The notes: generated from the letters alone by a model not told the origin. Numbered from the stretch's first letter, positions 22,976 to 35,186 are shown. The stretch is 64,000 nt of DNA from Valencia hispanica (GCA_963556495.2 OY747716.1:17062540-17126539), one strand, 5' to 3'. Program-made: numbers and translations.

Positions 22976-24133
22976 CTACCCATTCCAACCAGCTTGCATA
23001 CACTTCTTCACCTCTTTTCCACACTCTTCTTTGCTCTGGACCGTTGACCCTAAGCACTTAAAGTCCTCTACCTTCTTTTCTTCTACTCCCTGTAACTTCT
23101 CATTTACACACATGTATTTTGTCTTGCTGCAACTAATCTTCATTCCTCTCTTTTCCAGTGCATACCTCCCCCTCTCTAGCTTTTTCTCTACCTGCACCCC
23201 ACTCTCACCGCAGATCATAATGTCATCTGCAAACATCATAGTCCACGGAGACTCCTGTCTAACCTCATCTGTCAGCCTGTCCATCACCAAAGCAAACAAG
23301 AAGGGGCTTAGAGCGGATCCTTGATGCAGTCCCACCTCCACCTTGAACTCCTCTGTCACTCCTACAGTACACCTCACTGTTGTCTCACAGCTCTCATACA
23401 TGTCCTCCCCCACTCTAACATAAGTCTCTGCCACTCCAGACAGCCTCATGCAGTACCACAGCTCTTCTCTTGGCACCCTGTCATACGGTTTCTCTCAATC
23501 TACAAAGACGCAATGCAGCTCCCTCTGACCTTCTCTGTACTTCTCCATCAGCATCCTTAAAGCAAAAATTGCATCTTTAGTATTCATTCTTGGCATTGAA
23601 ACATACTGCTGTTCACAAATGCTGACTTCTGACTGAAGCCTTGCTTCCACCACCCTTTCCCATAGCTTCATTTTATCACTCATTATCTTTATTCCTCTAT
23701 AGTTTCTACAATTCTGTACATGTCCCTTGTTCTTAAAAATCGGCACTAGAACACTTTTCCTCCATTCCTCAGGCATATTCTCACTCTTCAAGATCTTGTT
23801 GAAGAACCTAGTCAAAAACTCTACTGCCACCTTTCTTAGGCACTTCCATACCTCCATAGGTATATCATCAAGACCAGCTGCCTTTCTCCTCTTCAAAGCT
23901 TCCCTCACTTGATCTTTACTAATCTCAGCTACTTCCTGATCCACAACAGTCACCTCTTCTACTCTACATTCACTCTCGTTTTCCTCATTCATCACCTCTT
24001 CAAAGTACTCTTTCCATCTTCCCATCACACACTTGGCACCTGTCAGTAAATTTCCATCCCTATCCTTTTTCACCCTAACCTGTTGCACATCCATTCCATC
24101 TCTATCTCTGCCTCGCCAACCTATACAAATCAT
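22976..24133 (-). pseudogene. RTE LINE reverse transcriptase with premature stops
   Basis: Reverse transcriptase core of the LINE. The first part (24133-23495) includes KRRKAAGLDDIPMEVWK, LVPIFKNKGHVQNCRNYRGI and LHCVFVD. It ends at a TGA exactly after motif A aspartate, where family members read leucine before EKAYDRVP. The next open part (23476-22976) is in the same frame and holds QGSALSPFLFALVMDRL and the polymerase motif C FADD (MMFADDIMICGES), both intact. It ends at a TAG where WNGW is expected. So the damage here is nonsense rather than frameshift: one reading frame with point mutations. Inactive without readthrough. Confidence 0.85.
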
Positions 24134-24674
24134 TCACTCCCTCCTTACTGTCCAACTTAGCATACAGATCATCATACGCCCTTTGTTTGGCCTTTGCCAC
24201 CTCTACCTTCACCATACGGTGCATCTCCCTGTACTACTGTCTACTCTCCTCAGTCCTCTCAGTGTCCCGCTTCTTCTTAGCTAACTTCTTTCTCTGTATA
24301 TGCTCCTGGACTTTATAGTTCACCACCAAGTCTCCTTATCTACTTTTCTGCTTCCAGATGACACACCAAGTACCCTCCTACCTGTCTCCCTGATCACATT
24401 AGCTGTAGCTGTCCAGTCACCTGGGAGCACCTCCTGGCCACTAAGAGCCTGTCTCAACTCCAACCTGAAAACCTCACAACAATCTTCTTTTTTCAGTTTC
24501 CACCACCTGGACCTCTGCTCTGCCTTTCATCCTACAGACCACCGTTCTATGTTTTATAGCTACACTCTTGCCTACCACTTCTTTGCAGTCACTAATGCCC
24601 TTCAGATCATAACATCTCCATACGATGTAGTCCACCTGAGTGCTTCTACCTCCACTCTTTTAAGTAACCCAAGT

Positions 24675-25230
24675 TCATGCTTCTTCTAGAAGAAAATATT
24701 TACAACAGCCATTTCCATCCTCTACCACCAACTGTCCTTCTTCATTCCTATCCAGGATACCAAACCTGCCCATCACTTCCTCATTACCTCTGTTCCCTTC
24801 ACCAACATGTCCGTTAAAGTCGGCACCAATTACTACCTTCTCAACTCTGGGGATACACTGCATCAAATCCACTAGTTCACTCTAGAATTTCTGCTTCTCT
24901 TCTAGCTGACATTCTATCTGTGGGGCATAACCACTAACAACATTGAGCATTATTCCATCCATTTCAAGCTTCAGACTTATTAACCTATCTGATACTCTTC
25001 ACTTAGAGAACGTTCTTAACAAACTTCCCCTGCAAGATAACTCCTACTCCATTTCTTGTTCCATCTACACCATGGTAGAACAACTTGAACCCTTCTCCTA
25101 AACTTCTAGCCCTGCTACCTTTCCACCTGGTATCCACCTTCATCTCTGCATCAGGTCTACCAGTTCTCTAGCTTTACCTGTCATAGTCCCAACATTCAAA
25201 GTCCCTACTCTCAATTCCAAACTCTTGAAT
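24675..25230 (-). pseudogene. RTE LINE endonuclease domain, broken
   Basis: Apurinic/apyrimidinic-type endonuclease, which nicks target DNA for LINE insertion. In pieces I can read VGTLNVGTMTG, FKLFYHGVDGTRNGVGVIL, then VVIGADFNGHVGEG (the GDFN-like catalytic block, written GADFN here) and EEVMGRFG. Frameshifts and stops separate the blocks. It lies directly upstream of the reverse transcriptase in the same orientation, as expected for RTE elements with a single ORF. Confidence 0.8.
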
Positions 25231-25280
25231 TTCCTCTTCTCTCTCTGAACATGTCTTCCTCCTATCCTCTGTCCTCTCTA

Positions 25281-26510
25281 TCCGACTCTGTATATGTTAC
25301 TTGATCACACACTAAGCCAGGCCAACAGATTCGGAGATGTCGAAAAATTCCATTGCAATATCTCTGAGATGCCTCAAGATTTGCCCCCTGCTACTGGATT
25401 GATGTGAGAGCTACTCAAGTGACGGAGCAATTGTCTGATATTAGGATTTAATAATGTCATCAGAAGTGTCTCCAGCCTTTAAGGAGTACCTGGATTTAGC
25501 CCAGACAAGATGTGAGATTTTTGTTAAAAAAAAACAAAAGTTGTTACTTAAGCATACATAAGCATAAACATTAAGGTGTCTAAATAATGTATTTTCAATG
25601 CATGCATGTCAAAACAGTGTAATGTGTCACCTACTATACAATGGCTTATAATTCTATATGGTATAATTCTACATAATGTTCAATTTAATGTTCAATGTTT
25701 TGTTTTTTGGAAAATTACATCTGAAAACAGCAAAACCTAACAATAATTCAGTTCGATCAATCTTTCACTTGCTACTGCTGGTCTCCCTTTTCGCTTCTTT
25801 ACTTGAATGTCCCTTCCTTTTTCCCATTTGTCTTTGTTTTTTACATCTTTCTCCTTCCACCAGTGAACTCCCCCAAATATTTCATTTAGAATTAGATTGC
25901 TCAAAAACACTGTGCACATACTATCATTCATACACTATTCACCTATTGCTGTCTCTCTCTGTCTTTATCTCTAGCTGTTGTCTCTTCTCTTCTCCCTCTC
26001 ATCACTTGGTCTTCTCTTATCAATTTTACTGTCTTGGTTAGTCTGTTTAGCACTACCATTAATGCCAAAATGGTAAATGAGTAAATAAGGTAAACCAAAT
26101 CTTTACTTATTTCACTTATTATGTCTTTAATGATGCACTGTTATTGACCCGTTTTGAATTTACTTCTATCTATATTTTAATAAGTATTATGATAGTTGGA
26201 ATTAAAGTCATAATGCATCAAGAGTGTTACAAAAGTGTTTACTTGGTAAGCAATCTCTAGCACAAGAAAATTCTACTTAAATAACTCTGACCAATTTCCA
26301 TGTGTGATTGGAACAGCTCTGCTGCTGATGGCTCCTTCTCTGTCTGTAGTGCATATTTGCTTCCTTCTACAAAATTAATAAATCAAATCAAAGTGTGCCA
26401 CAAACCAACAGAAAAAAAGTTGCACAAATAATAATACAATAATGTAATACAAACAAGTGGACAAAATCAACAAGTTCAACAAGAATGGAAGCATTCAGCA
26501 TTCCTGTCTA
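25281..26510. other. Stretch without recognisable genes
   Basis: A+T-rich, with no exon or transposon recognised. The open frame at 25676-26041 is hydrophobic, has low complexity and no domain, and is not called. Confidence 0.5.
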
Positions 26511-27480
26511 AAGCAGCAGTTCTCAAATAGGGAATACTGACTATGGCAAACCATGGTATGGCAAGGTGATACGCTTTCGACGTTAATACCTTAATAAGGC
26601 GTTATTACATGCCTTATTTTTGATACTGATGGCTTGCCATAACTGACTGTAACCTGACACCTAGTCAAGTCAGTGGCAGCACTGATCAGAGTAGAGCACA
26701 GTCGGCCCGTTGTGTGTGATTGAGGGAGTGGTGAGCCTGTGGCTGGTGAGGGAAACAACAGACGTAAAACATCCGGGGCTAGACTGAAAACGTTCGGGGC
26801 CGAAGCCCCGGGGAAATTGGCTGACAACGCAACTGAATGTCACTACATTATGCAAATGTTTTGTTTGCACTGATGAGGATTTACTCACCTCAGCATGTCA
26901 AAGGCCCCAACTGACGGCGATCTGAGCTAAAAACTATTTGACCACTTGGCAGGACTTAAATTTGTACAGAGCAAGGGTGTCTAAAGTGCAGTCGGAGGTC
27001 CATTTGTGTCCCTCAGAATAATTTTGTGGAGCTCACAAACGCAATTTTAGACTGGTTCAAATGCGGCTTACAAACACAGATATTGAATGCTGGGGGTTTT
27101 TTTATTCCCAAAGAGAAGATTTTTACTGATGTGAGGCCTTTAAAGCAGCATGCAGACAAAACTGAAATAGTTCTAATTAGGAAAATGTTTGGTACAGCAC
27201 CAAGTATTTTTCTTTAAGTTAGACCATTTTTTGCAGCACACAACTCAGCAGGTGTTTTCGAAGACAAAGTAACTCATATTCACTTCTTGAAAGAAAAAAC
27301 AAAATCCAAAAGATTTGGAACTGCAATAATTAACTTTTTTCTAAAAAATAAAAAAATCTCACCATTTTTGCTTCATTGAAAACTTTTGCATTTAGTTCAT
27401 TGTTTGGCAAGTAAAAAATAAAAGGTACACAAAACTGTTTTCACATTTTTGAATAGAAAATAATTGAATTTTTATGGCTC
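26510..27480. repeat. hAT-like dispersed repeat sequence, unresolved
   Basis: The motif GCAGCAGTTCTCAAATAGGG near 26513 resembles a hAT terminal sequence (CAGTGGTTCTCAAA). GGTGTCTAAAGTGCAGTCGG and CCATTTGTGTCCCTCAGA (about 26968-27020) resemble another common fish repeat. At 26795-26810 a perfect hairpin (CGGGGC, loop CGAA, GCCCCG) is present. No complete element with paired ends could be delimited, and no protein is recognisable. Confidence 0.4.
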
Positions 27481-27975
27481 ACGATTTTGGCCGTGTGGCA
27501 GAAAGTATAGAAACAATCGAAGCATTGAATGTTCACCTCTATATCAGTAGGTATCTCACTTCCTTCCTTTCGCTTGTGAATGCGATCTTTGTTGTCACTG
27601 CCAACACACACATACCCACCCTCATTGACTGGTAAATGCAGTGGTTTTTGATATGGATCACAAAAGTACCAGATAAAATAATGTAACTTACCTGTCAGGT
27701 TAACCTTGAAGAAGTTGTCTGTTGCTTTTATTACTCATGCAGTCAGTGAAGAGTTAGAGCCCCTTTCTTGCTGTTCAGAATAGGGAGACTATATAAAGGA
27801 CTTTGGGTGGAACTGCACTGCATAAAGATTATTTTCTTCATTTTGATGATTGTTTGGGGGGTCCGCAGAAGCAGGAGCTCGCACAGGGCTCCATTCATGC
27901 AAGAGCCATCACTGGCAAGTGCACATGCCAGCATCTGTCATCTGTCTGTTGAGCAGATAGTGCAGCAGATCTTAA

Positions 27976-28503
27976 AGCTACATTGTGTAAGAACTTCTCC
28001 CATTTAGCGGTGAAACAACCAACTGAATATTACGTTCTAGCCCCCCCATTCCGAGCCCGTTTTAACTCCTACGGTGAGCGTTTCATGCCAAGATTAACAT
28101 GGCTTCCTGTACTACGACTTCGTCCAGTGTTCCTTCCAGTGATGTGGTTAGTTTAGAAAACTACATTGCATATAGTTATATAGTCAGACGTCTGCCGCGT
28201 CGCGAGTAGACAATCTCCCTCTGCCATTCGTCACGGTGCAACTGAGTGTAGCCAAAGCGCGAAAGGCGGAGCTAGAATTTCCAGGAATGTCCCTTGTTTG
28301 GCGAATGGATTTCAAAGATGGAGGCTCAACATGGATTCAGCCATTCGCGTGACTTGCGCGTATGTATTCTGAATAGCAGATTCTACACTTACGAGAATAC
28401 TTTCATTAGTAGGTGGAAGTAATTACACATGAATGAGCACATATTTTTGAAAGAACAAAGGGGTTTTTGCTAAGAATTAACTCAAAAAATGCACAATGTA
28501 GCT
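27976..28503. mobile_element. TTAA-flanked MITE, about 0.53 kb
   Basis: The left end AGCTACATTGTGTAAGAA and the reverse complement of the right end AGCTACATTGTGCATTTT form terminal inverted repeats. TTAA flanks both sides (27972-27975 and 28504-28507). The interior is G+C-richer and has no long open frame. The third TTAA-flanked element in the window, with different ends from the other two. Confidence 0.8.
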
Positions 28504-28507
28504 TTAA

Positions 28508-30380
28508 GATACGAATCCCACCAAAGATTTTCTTGCATGCTTCAAACTAGCTGTAAGCTTTTGAGTTCTCTTCTTATTGGCCTCAGAAAAACCATGACTT
28601 CAGAAGGGTGTTGAGGTGAATTGGATCAGGGTTCCTGCTTTTTTGGGGGGTCAAAATGTCAGACTTTTTCACACTTTTTAGAATTCGTGGTTCATTTTAA
28701 ACTATATATACAGAAGTTTCTTGTAAATGTATCAAATATGTCTACATATAATTATGAAATCTGCCAAAAGACTGTATGGAAATGAATGTATGGACTGGAA
28801 GATTAACAGATGATCGCTGTATAGATGGATAAATGGAATGATGAACTGATGGAAAAATAGATGATTGATGACAGATGCTTGAACAGGCCAATGGATGGAT
28901 GGATGGATGGAAACATACAACATACAGTATATACCAATTGTGCTTTTCTTTTTTGCTTTTGTGACACTTTTTGGTTTTTCGATGTGAAAAGTATATATAA
29001 ATAAATCTTACTTTTGATTCTCTTCACAATGCAACTGAGAACAAATGCTGAAAATACAACATTTTTACAAATTCTACACCCTGAAAAATACTTGAATCGA
29101 ATCTTGTTCTTTTCCTGACTTTGTAGGACCCTTGCTATCAAGTGACGTCTTTACTCTTGCACGTAGGCTGCAATTCTCACAGCAGCGGGTTTGTGGAAGG
29201 GGCAGCCAATCTAGAAATTTACCCAGGATAATGGTAGCTCTGGGGTCAAGAGTCCCGGAATTGTTGAAATTAACTGTTTGCTAATGTTCCTGGAGAGAAA
29301 CAGAAAGACAAGGAGGGAGGGGAGCAGGCCAGTTTCCCTTATCATGCCACAGAAAGCTGCAATCATCCCTAGAGGAAGATTAGTGACCGGACCAGTGAGC
29401 CTATGAATACCCTTCACTGGCCGAGCAGGTGGGCTCCCATACCAAGTGCATCCCATTAATCCAGTCTGTTAACAAATAAGCAGCCTGGCTAATAGAGCTC
29501 TGCCAGAGGCTAATGCTTGCTTCTGTTCTGGACATACAGAGGGGATAGGAGAAGGAGATGGAGTGGGGGATCCAATGAGGCAAGCAGACAAGATCCGAGA
29601 AGGCAAAAGCGTAGCAAACTGCCCATCTTAGAGGCCTTGAATGACTGGTGAGGTGTCATCAGCAATATCATTCTGTTTTCCATACATTCATACCCAGCTT
29701 GTTGTTAGTCAAACGTAATGTTAGGTGAGCAGCTCATTATTTGTTTGGAAAGAGACCAAAAGACTTTGCAGCAATTACTACACACAAATATAATACAAGT
29801 GGTCCCATGGTATGTAGGTTTTATAAATGCTCATGTATAGAGCCATGTGCATGCACACCTTACTAAATGTTTCCCAGTGGTATTGTGTTTAAGAACATTT
29901 TGTGTGTACTTGTGGTGTATGTGCAATCTTGTTTCTTTAGACGTCCACTCCACTAAAAACAGAAATAGAAACATTTCAACTACTACAACTAATTGATGGA
30001 GAAAGTAACTGATTACTTTAAAGACAAAGATTTTAAACAACTTACAGCTCAAGCTTTGAATAAACAGCAGCTGAATTCTGTATATAGTTTTTATGCAACG
30101 ATTTTTCGTTCAACCAACCAAAGGGCAAAAATGCATTCTGTCATGCATCCAATATAATGCTTCTGATTTTTTTTTTTTCGGTGTGATTTTCTGGTGAATC
30201 TGAAATTTAAAAGAAAAATTAAATGGAGCAAACTAATCAAAGCAAATGGATTTTCAAGTTGGTAAAGAGTGTTTTACAATAAACGTATGTAATAAATACA
30301 TGTATTCACATAACATCCTGCTGGATATGTTGTTAGAACAGGGTTTTACCCACACATGTCAACTCTGTTATGAATGTTTC
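28508..30380. other. Stretch without recognisable genes; (GGAT)n microsatellite
   Basis: A GGATGGATGGATGGATGG tract lies at about 28893-28911, with related degenerate GATGG/GATAGATGG units around it. The block 29190-29640 is of balanced composition and unique in appearance, but no exon could be defined. Confidence 0.45.
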
Positions 30381-30610
30381 AATCGCGCCTTTCACAGTAG
30401 CTAAAAATAGATTGTGACGTAACGTCGCAATGCATTCTGGGAGGTAGCCTTAGACAAACAAAATCGCTCCGATCTTCACAAAGTGTTATTTCGTCTCCTA
30501 AAGATGTTCAAACGGGAACGAAGTAAGCACTGCTGTTGGGGGTTGTGCAAATCGGACTCTAGATACCCAGATTGAATGTCAGAGAAAGTTATGAGAAACA
30601 AGTCATAAAA
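30380..30610 (+). pseudogene. THAP-like zinc-finger fragment of a DNA transposon (tentative)
   Basis: After a transposon-like stretch (TGACGTAACGTCGCAATGC, with a GACGTTACGTC-like palindrome), an ATG at 30504 opens a 23-codon frame containing KRERSKHCCWGLCKSDSRYP, ending at TGA 30573. The spaced cysteines followed by a SRYP-like segment resemble the start of THAP domains (C2CH zinc fingers) used by P-element-like and Kolobok transposases. The remainder of the domain is not recognisable. This could also be coincidence; identification rests on a short motif. Confidence 0.4.
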
Positions 30611-31085
30611 TATTGAGAAAAGAAAATACCATAATAAATGTATAAAATGCAATAATTCTTGACAAAAAGGTACAAAAAACCCAAAATGCATATATTTTAT
30701 ATGTCAAATGAACCTTTTGTCTATTAAATTGACTCAGTGGTAACTTTGTGGACCAGCCGCTGTCAGGCGTTGTCACGGTAACTTTATTTTTCAGTTCATA
30801 CCATTTGCCACCACCCACTCCAGGATAAACTTGTATTTTCATTACAACACATCTCTACATCTTTTCAAAAGCCTCTTGTAGTGACACATTTTTACTTTGA
30901 TCTTGACATTTCTGCCTTCACATTCAAGCGCTCCTTGTGTTTTTTCAATTGTTAAATGCAGTTTGTTTGTCTAGCATTGGCACCCAGCAGCACTTCATCA
31001 CCTAAATTGTGACGTTAACTGTAAAGTAGGCTATTTATCACTAAGATCGAAAACAAAAACAAAAAAAATCTCATGAACCTGTTGG
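30611..31085. other. Stretch without recognisable genes
   Basis: A+T-rich; nothing recognised. Confidence 0.5.
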
Positions 31086-31089
31086 TTTA

Positions 31090-31290
31090 AATAATCAGAA
31101 TCAGAAAGGGTTTTATTGCCAGATGTTGGGCAGGTTTACAACATTAGGAAATTGCTGTGGTACTTTGTGCAAACATACGAGAATAAAAAGACAAACACTT
31201 AATTAAAAATATAATATGCTAAACAGATTGATATATACATGAGTGCAGGTAACGATCGGTGCAAATCAGACAGGTGCATAAAATAAATAC
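31090..31290 (-). repeat. Probable LINE/SINE 3'-end relic
   Basis: The start AATCAGAATCAGAAAGGGTT followed by TTTATTGCCA, read in reverse, resembles the 3' tail of a fish retroposon ending in a CTGATTCTGATT repeat. The rest includes GTTTACAACATTAGGAAATT and TTTGTGCAAACATACGAG, also familiar from such tails. No coding part is present. Confidence 0.45.
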
Positions 31291-31358
31291 TGTAACTTGG
31301 GGTCTATTGGGGCACCACCTGGAGTAATACCTGGGGAGGACAGAAATATGTACACACA

Positions 31359-31790
31359 TTAAGAAGGTTTGGAGTCATCAACGAAACAAGTATGAAGGTT
31401 CCCAGGTACTTTGAAGGAGACCCACAGCATTAAAGATCCTCCACCATACTTGACAGTGGGCATATAAACTGGGATGCTCATGGAAGAAGGTTGATTTTGT
31501 GTCTGGTGAACCATTTTTATGCTAATTAATTTTTTGCTGCACGAGCCAATGATGACCCATTGCATAAGATATTTATTTTTAAGTTATGTACTTCAAAGAA
31601 ACCACTAATGAGGTTCCCTGGTTCATTAAAAGAGTAACAGGCCCACACCATGACAGATCCTCCACTGTTCTTCACAGTAGACTTGAGGTTCTGTTTCAAC
31701 ATGTTGATATTTTGCCAAATTCCAGGCCAGCCAGAGTGTTTGATGTTTGTCGTCTCAGCAGGACAAAGCACACAGGTACAGTTAGCTCAA
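31359..31790 (-). pseudogene. Two adjacent Tc1-like transposase relics
   Basis: On the reverse strand two short open frames about 200 bases apart each contain the same conserved Tc1 block. One (31565-31359) reads TVKYGGGSLMLW. The other (31771-31526) reads TVKNSGGSVMVWAC, with CPAETTNI.HSG upstream. This block normally occurs once per transposase, so there are either two independent insertions or a local duplication. Neither has a recognisable catalytic triad or terminal repeat. Confidence 0.75.
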
Positions 31791-31799
31791 GTAGGATTT

Positions 31800-34700
31800 G
31801 GAAACTATAGTATGAGGTGCAAGCATTGTTTCGTGTGGTGGCAAGATAAATACTGGTCCTGGTCAAACATTGTGGGTGAGGTGGGGTGGGGTGGGGCGGG
31901 AGAGGGAATAGTTGATAAGTAACAGTTGTTTTGACAAAAATGAAAATAAATTCAGTGTGAGATTATGCTTCTGCAGAAAGATGCTTTCTATCTTTCCCAG
32001 GGTGTGAGTTGGTAAAAGTATGAACATACTGTATGCAACATGGCTAGTTCTGTTTAAAACAAGTTCCTGTATTTGAGCTCTAAATTCGCTGGGTTCATTT
32101 CAACAGTCTTGTGATTTATTTGTTTCCAGCCCCGCTGTGGTTGTCCCATGAGGACCACTGTCTCGCACCTCTGCTAGGCCTTTTAGTCCAGGGGCAGTCA
32201 TGCTCCCTAATGGACCTGCTGACATGCGTTCAGTAGTAATGATTACCTTAAGGGATTTCCCCTCTGTTTGTCTGAGTGATGGACGGCCCGCGAGGAGGAA
32301 TCAATAACCGTCGCCTCCCCAGCGACCATTTTCATCTGAAGTTTCCTCTGTTGTTTTGGATGAACGCTTCCGGCTTTCTGCTCAGGGCCACCCCTCGTCT
32401 TTGATTCCTCTATGCTTTTTCCACCGCAACAAAACATTTGAACCGACAGCAGCTTTCCTTGAAGTTTTTTTTGTCGTTTTATTGAAAGTATCTAAAGAAT
32501 CCAGCTAACTGCTGCATTGAAGAGAACAAAAAAAAAAAAAAAGCAGCACGGTACAGACTCACATTACCATTCATGCCTTGGGGTTTTCTTCTCATGGAGC
32601 AATATTCCTCTTTTAATCACTTCAGCTCAATAGTAATAGTGTTTGAATTCATTTGTATCGTTTCCAAAGGCAGCTTAAGTTCATTTGTTGAAACTGCTGT
32701 TGAATTCAATTACTGTAAACCTCTTTAGCAAAGACTGAAACCAAAACCAAATTTGCAGCTATTGTATTTCAACAACTGTGAAAATCAAAATATTGTGAAT
32801 ATTTTAAAAGTAGCGCGGGGCAATAAATTCCCAGTCCATGGATGCAATTCTGCCTAATTTCAGAGTGGAAACGAAGAAAGTGACAGCAGGATTCTAGTAA
32901 TCCTTCACAGGAACGTCCGTCCAAGAGTTTTGAGCAATTAGTTTGCCGCTGGTCATTGATTGGTAATTTCTTCAGGGTTAAAGCAGGGTGGTTAACAGGC
33001 GTCTCTTAAATCCCCTCGTCTTCATCAAGCCTTATTCCCTGCTAATGAGGTTTATTAGATTACAACTCTACCTCACACGTTTAACAAAAAAGATTAAATT
33101 GGCAGGGCTCTGCTGGGAATATGTGTTTTTTTTTGTCCATAGTACTCCAGGAATGAGTGAAAGTTGGGGAAATGTGAAGTGCTAAGCAGGAATAAGTCAT
33201 TGGACATGCCGAATCAGGCCTGGAGGTGCACGAGCGCTCAAAGAGGCGCGTAATGCTGTCGGAAAGACTTCTAAATGGAAGTGACGTGACAGCGCTAATG
33301 AGACGGCCTCGCATTACGTGCGACTCCTGCCTGGGGAGCACATTAGGGCTGACTTAATGAGAGGAGATATGGTACACAGACGCTTTTGTAGCTGAGCGAT
33401 GAGAACAGCGGCCGCACCGCTGAGGAACAAGCTACCACCGCAAGCGAGCGGTTTGTTAAAGAGGCTGACAGGTCAAGCTACAGGAGGCGCCGGGGATAAA
33501 TGCTCAGGGCTGTCATCACACGTCTGTGAGGCTGTGGCTCAGACTGTTGGGTTACAATAAACTATATTATTGTATCAAGAATTGATCCTTCACATACTGA
33601 ATCACATACTTTAAAACAAGAACTATGAGGTTCTTGTATATTTTGTATATTTATCCAAAACATTCCCATTATTAGGTCTCCACATGATTAGGAAAACATT
33701 TAATGGCAATATTTTTGCGCACATTTTCCACACTTTTCAGAAATTACAAGAACAACCACCAATTATTCACGTCCCTAGCAGATTTAGCTTACGAGTTGTT
33801 TTCATTTTACCTAAAAAGTTTGTACTCTGTGCTACAAAATGAGACAAATGACATGTCAAAAATTATGTTGATTAGATTGAACTTAATTCATCCCTCAGGA
33901 AGGTTTGGTTTCCAGCACCAAGATTAGTATGGGATATTAAAAGACCAAAAAATATATAACAAAAGAAATGTAAACGGAAACGAATAAGAACAATATAAGA
34001 ACATTTGAAAAATAGCAACATTATTTAAACCAGAGTTTAATGTTATGAGTACCTTGTTATGTAAAATATGTTAAAATAACATTAATTTACACCCTTCTCA
34101 AATATAAATTCAAAACCTCAATTGACATTACAGCAATTGAACCCTCGGTGTAATTGCTGACCAACATTTTGCATATTTGCATATTGGGAAATCTTTGAGG
34201 TTGGAAGGCCTACATACTATGAACCTAATCTTTTCTTCATTTCTTAATAAACATGTTAAAAAGATTAGCTTAAATATGCCTAATCTTCCAAGCATATGAA
34301 TAGTTTTGGCCTTATTGTAAACAGGAGTAAAAGTCCATCCCACTAGGGAAATATTGCCAAGCAGTGTTAGATGGCACCTGAAATATTAGAGCCTACCAAA
34401 TATCCCATTCATTTGCATTTGCAATATTGCACAAATTGAAATTGCCATGTCAATTATAAGTTGATATATATCATCTTACTTTACTTACTAATGACTAATT
34501 AAACTACTTGAAAAAAAAATTGTATGATGGGTAATAAATGTTGATAAGTTGTTGATCAAGAGATTAAATTTGGGAAGCTCATGTCAAACAAGACAGCAAA
34601 TAAAATAAAATAAAAATACATACTCCACATTGCTCTATTTTTGCCACAGCATTCTCTAACATCAGAGAGAATATAAACAATCTGTAGGTTTAACACATTC

Positions 34701-35180
34701 ATCTCTCTTTAGATGGATTAATCAGGCAGTGCTTTTTAAAGCTCTTTGAATTCTAAACTGGCGTAATTTGATTGGATTAATCAGACACAGCCAAACGAAC
34801 AGGTTGATAATAACAGAATAGGAGGGTCTTGAAATTATATCTCATACATCTCATAACTTGAAGGTTACAGTACGTCATCTGTGAGATGATAGGTAGTGGA
34901 GGAAAAAAGTTAAAAAGCATGTGAAAGGTCAGGTTTGACATCCACTATAAGAAAGGTTCAGGATACTTTATGTATACTGTAGATCAATGATGTGTACTGG
35001 ATGTAGACTTAAGAAGGGTTCAGAAATGTACTTGATGCATCTAAACATATTATACACAAGGGGAAGAATAATGCCCAGCCTATAGCATCCATCTTTGATT
35101 TGCATGTCTAACATATTCCATTCAAGTCAGACCATTCCCTCTGGGTCTTTATCTTCATGCCAAGTTTTTTTGTCAGTGAA
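31800..35180. other. Stretch without recognisable genes; two unique-looking blocks
   Basis: The G-rich motif GGTGGGGTGGGGTGGGGCGGG lies at about 31879-31899. Blocks at 32120-32450 and 33200-33540 are balanced in base composition, contain many CpG sites, and stand out against A+T-rich surroundings (33.54-35.1 kb is strongly A+T-rich). No exon or transposon is recognisable. They are candidates for conserved non-coding sequence by appearance only. Confidence 0.35.
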
Positions 35181-35186
35181 TGTGTA

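Larger units (their letters stand above)
22534..25280 (-). mobile_element. Near full-length RTE-type LINE, inactivated
   Basis: A non-LTR retrotransposon read on the reverse strand. The 3' end (22534-22600) reads GCTGTGGCGACCCCTGAAGG then GAAAAGCCGAAAGAGAAGAAG, the characteristic tail of a widespread teleost RTE/RTE-X family (Expander-like) with a short AAG repeat. The 5' portion carries an apurinic-endonuclease domain beginning RVGTLNVGTMTG near 25225. About 2.75 kb survives, close to the roughly 3 kb of the family. Coding potential is broken by several stops and frameshifts. The 5' boundary is approximate and no target duplication was found. Confidence 0.85.
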
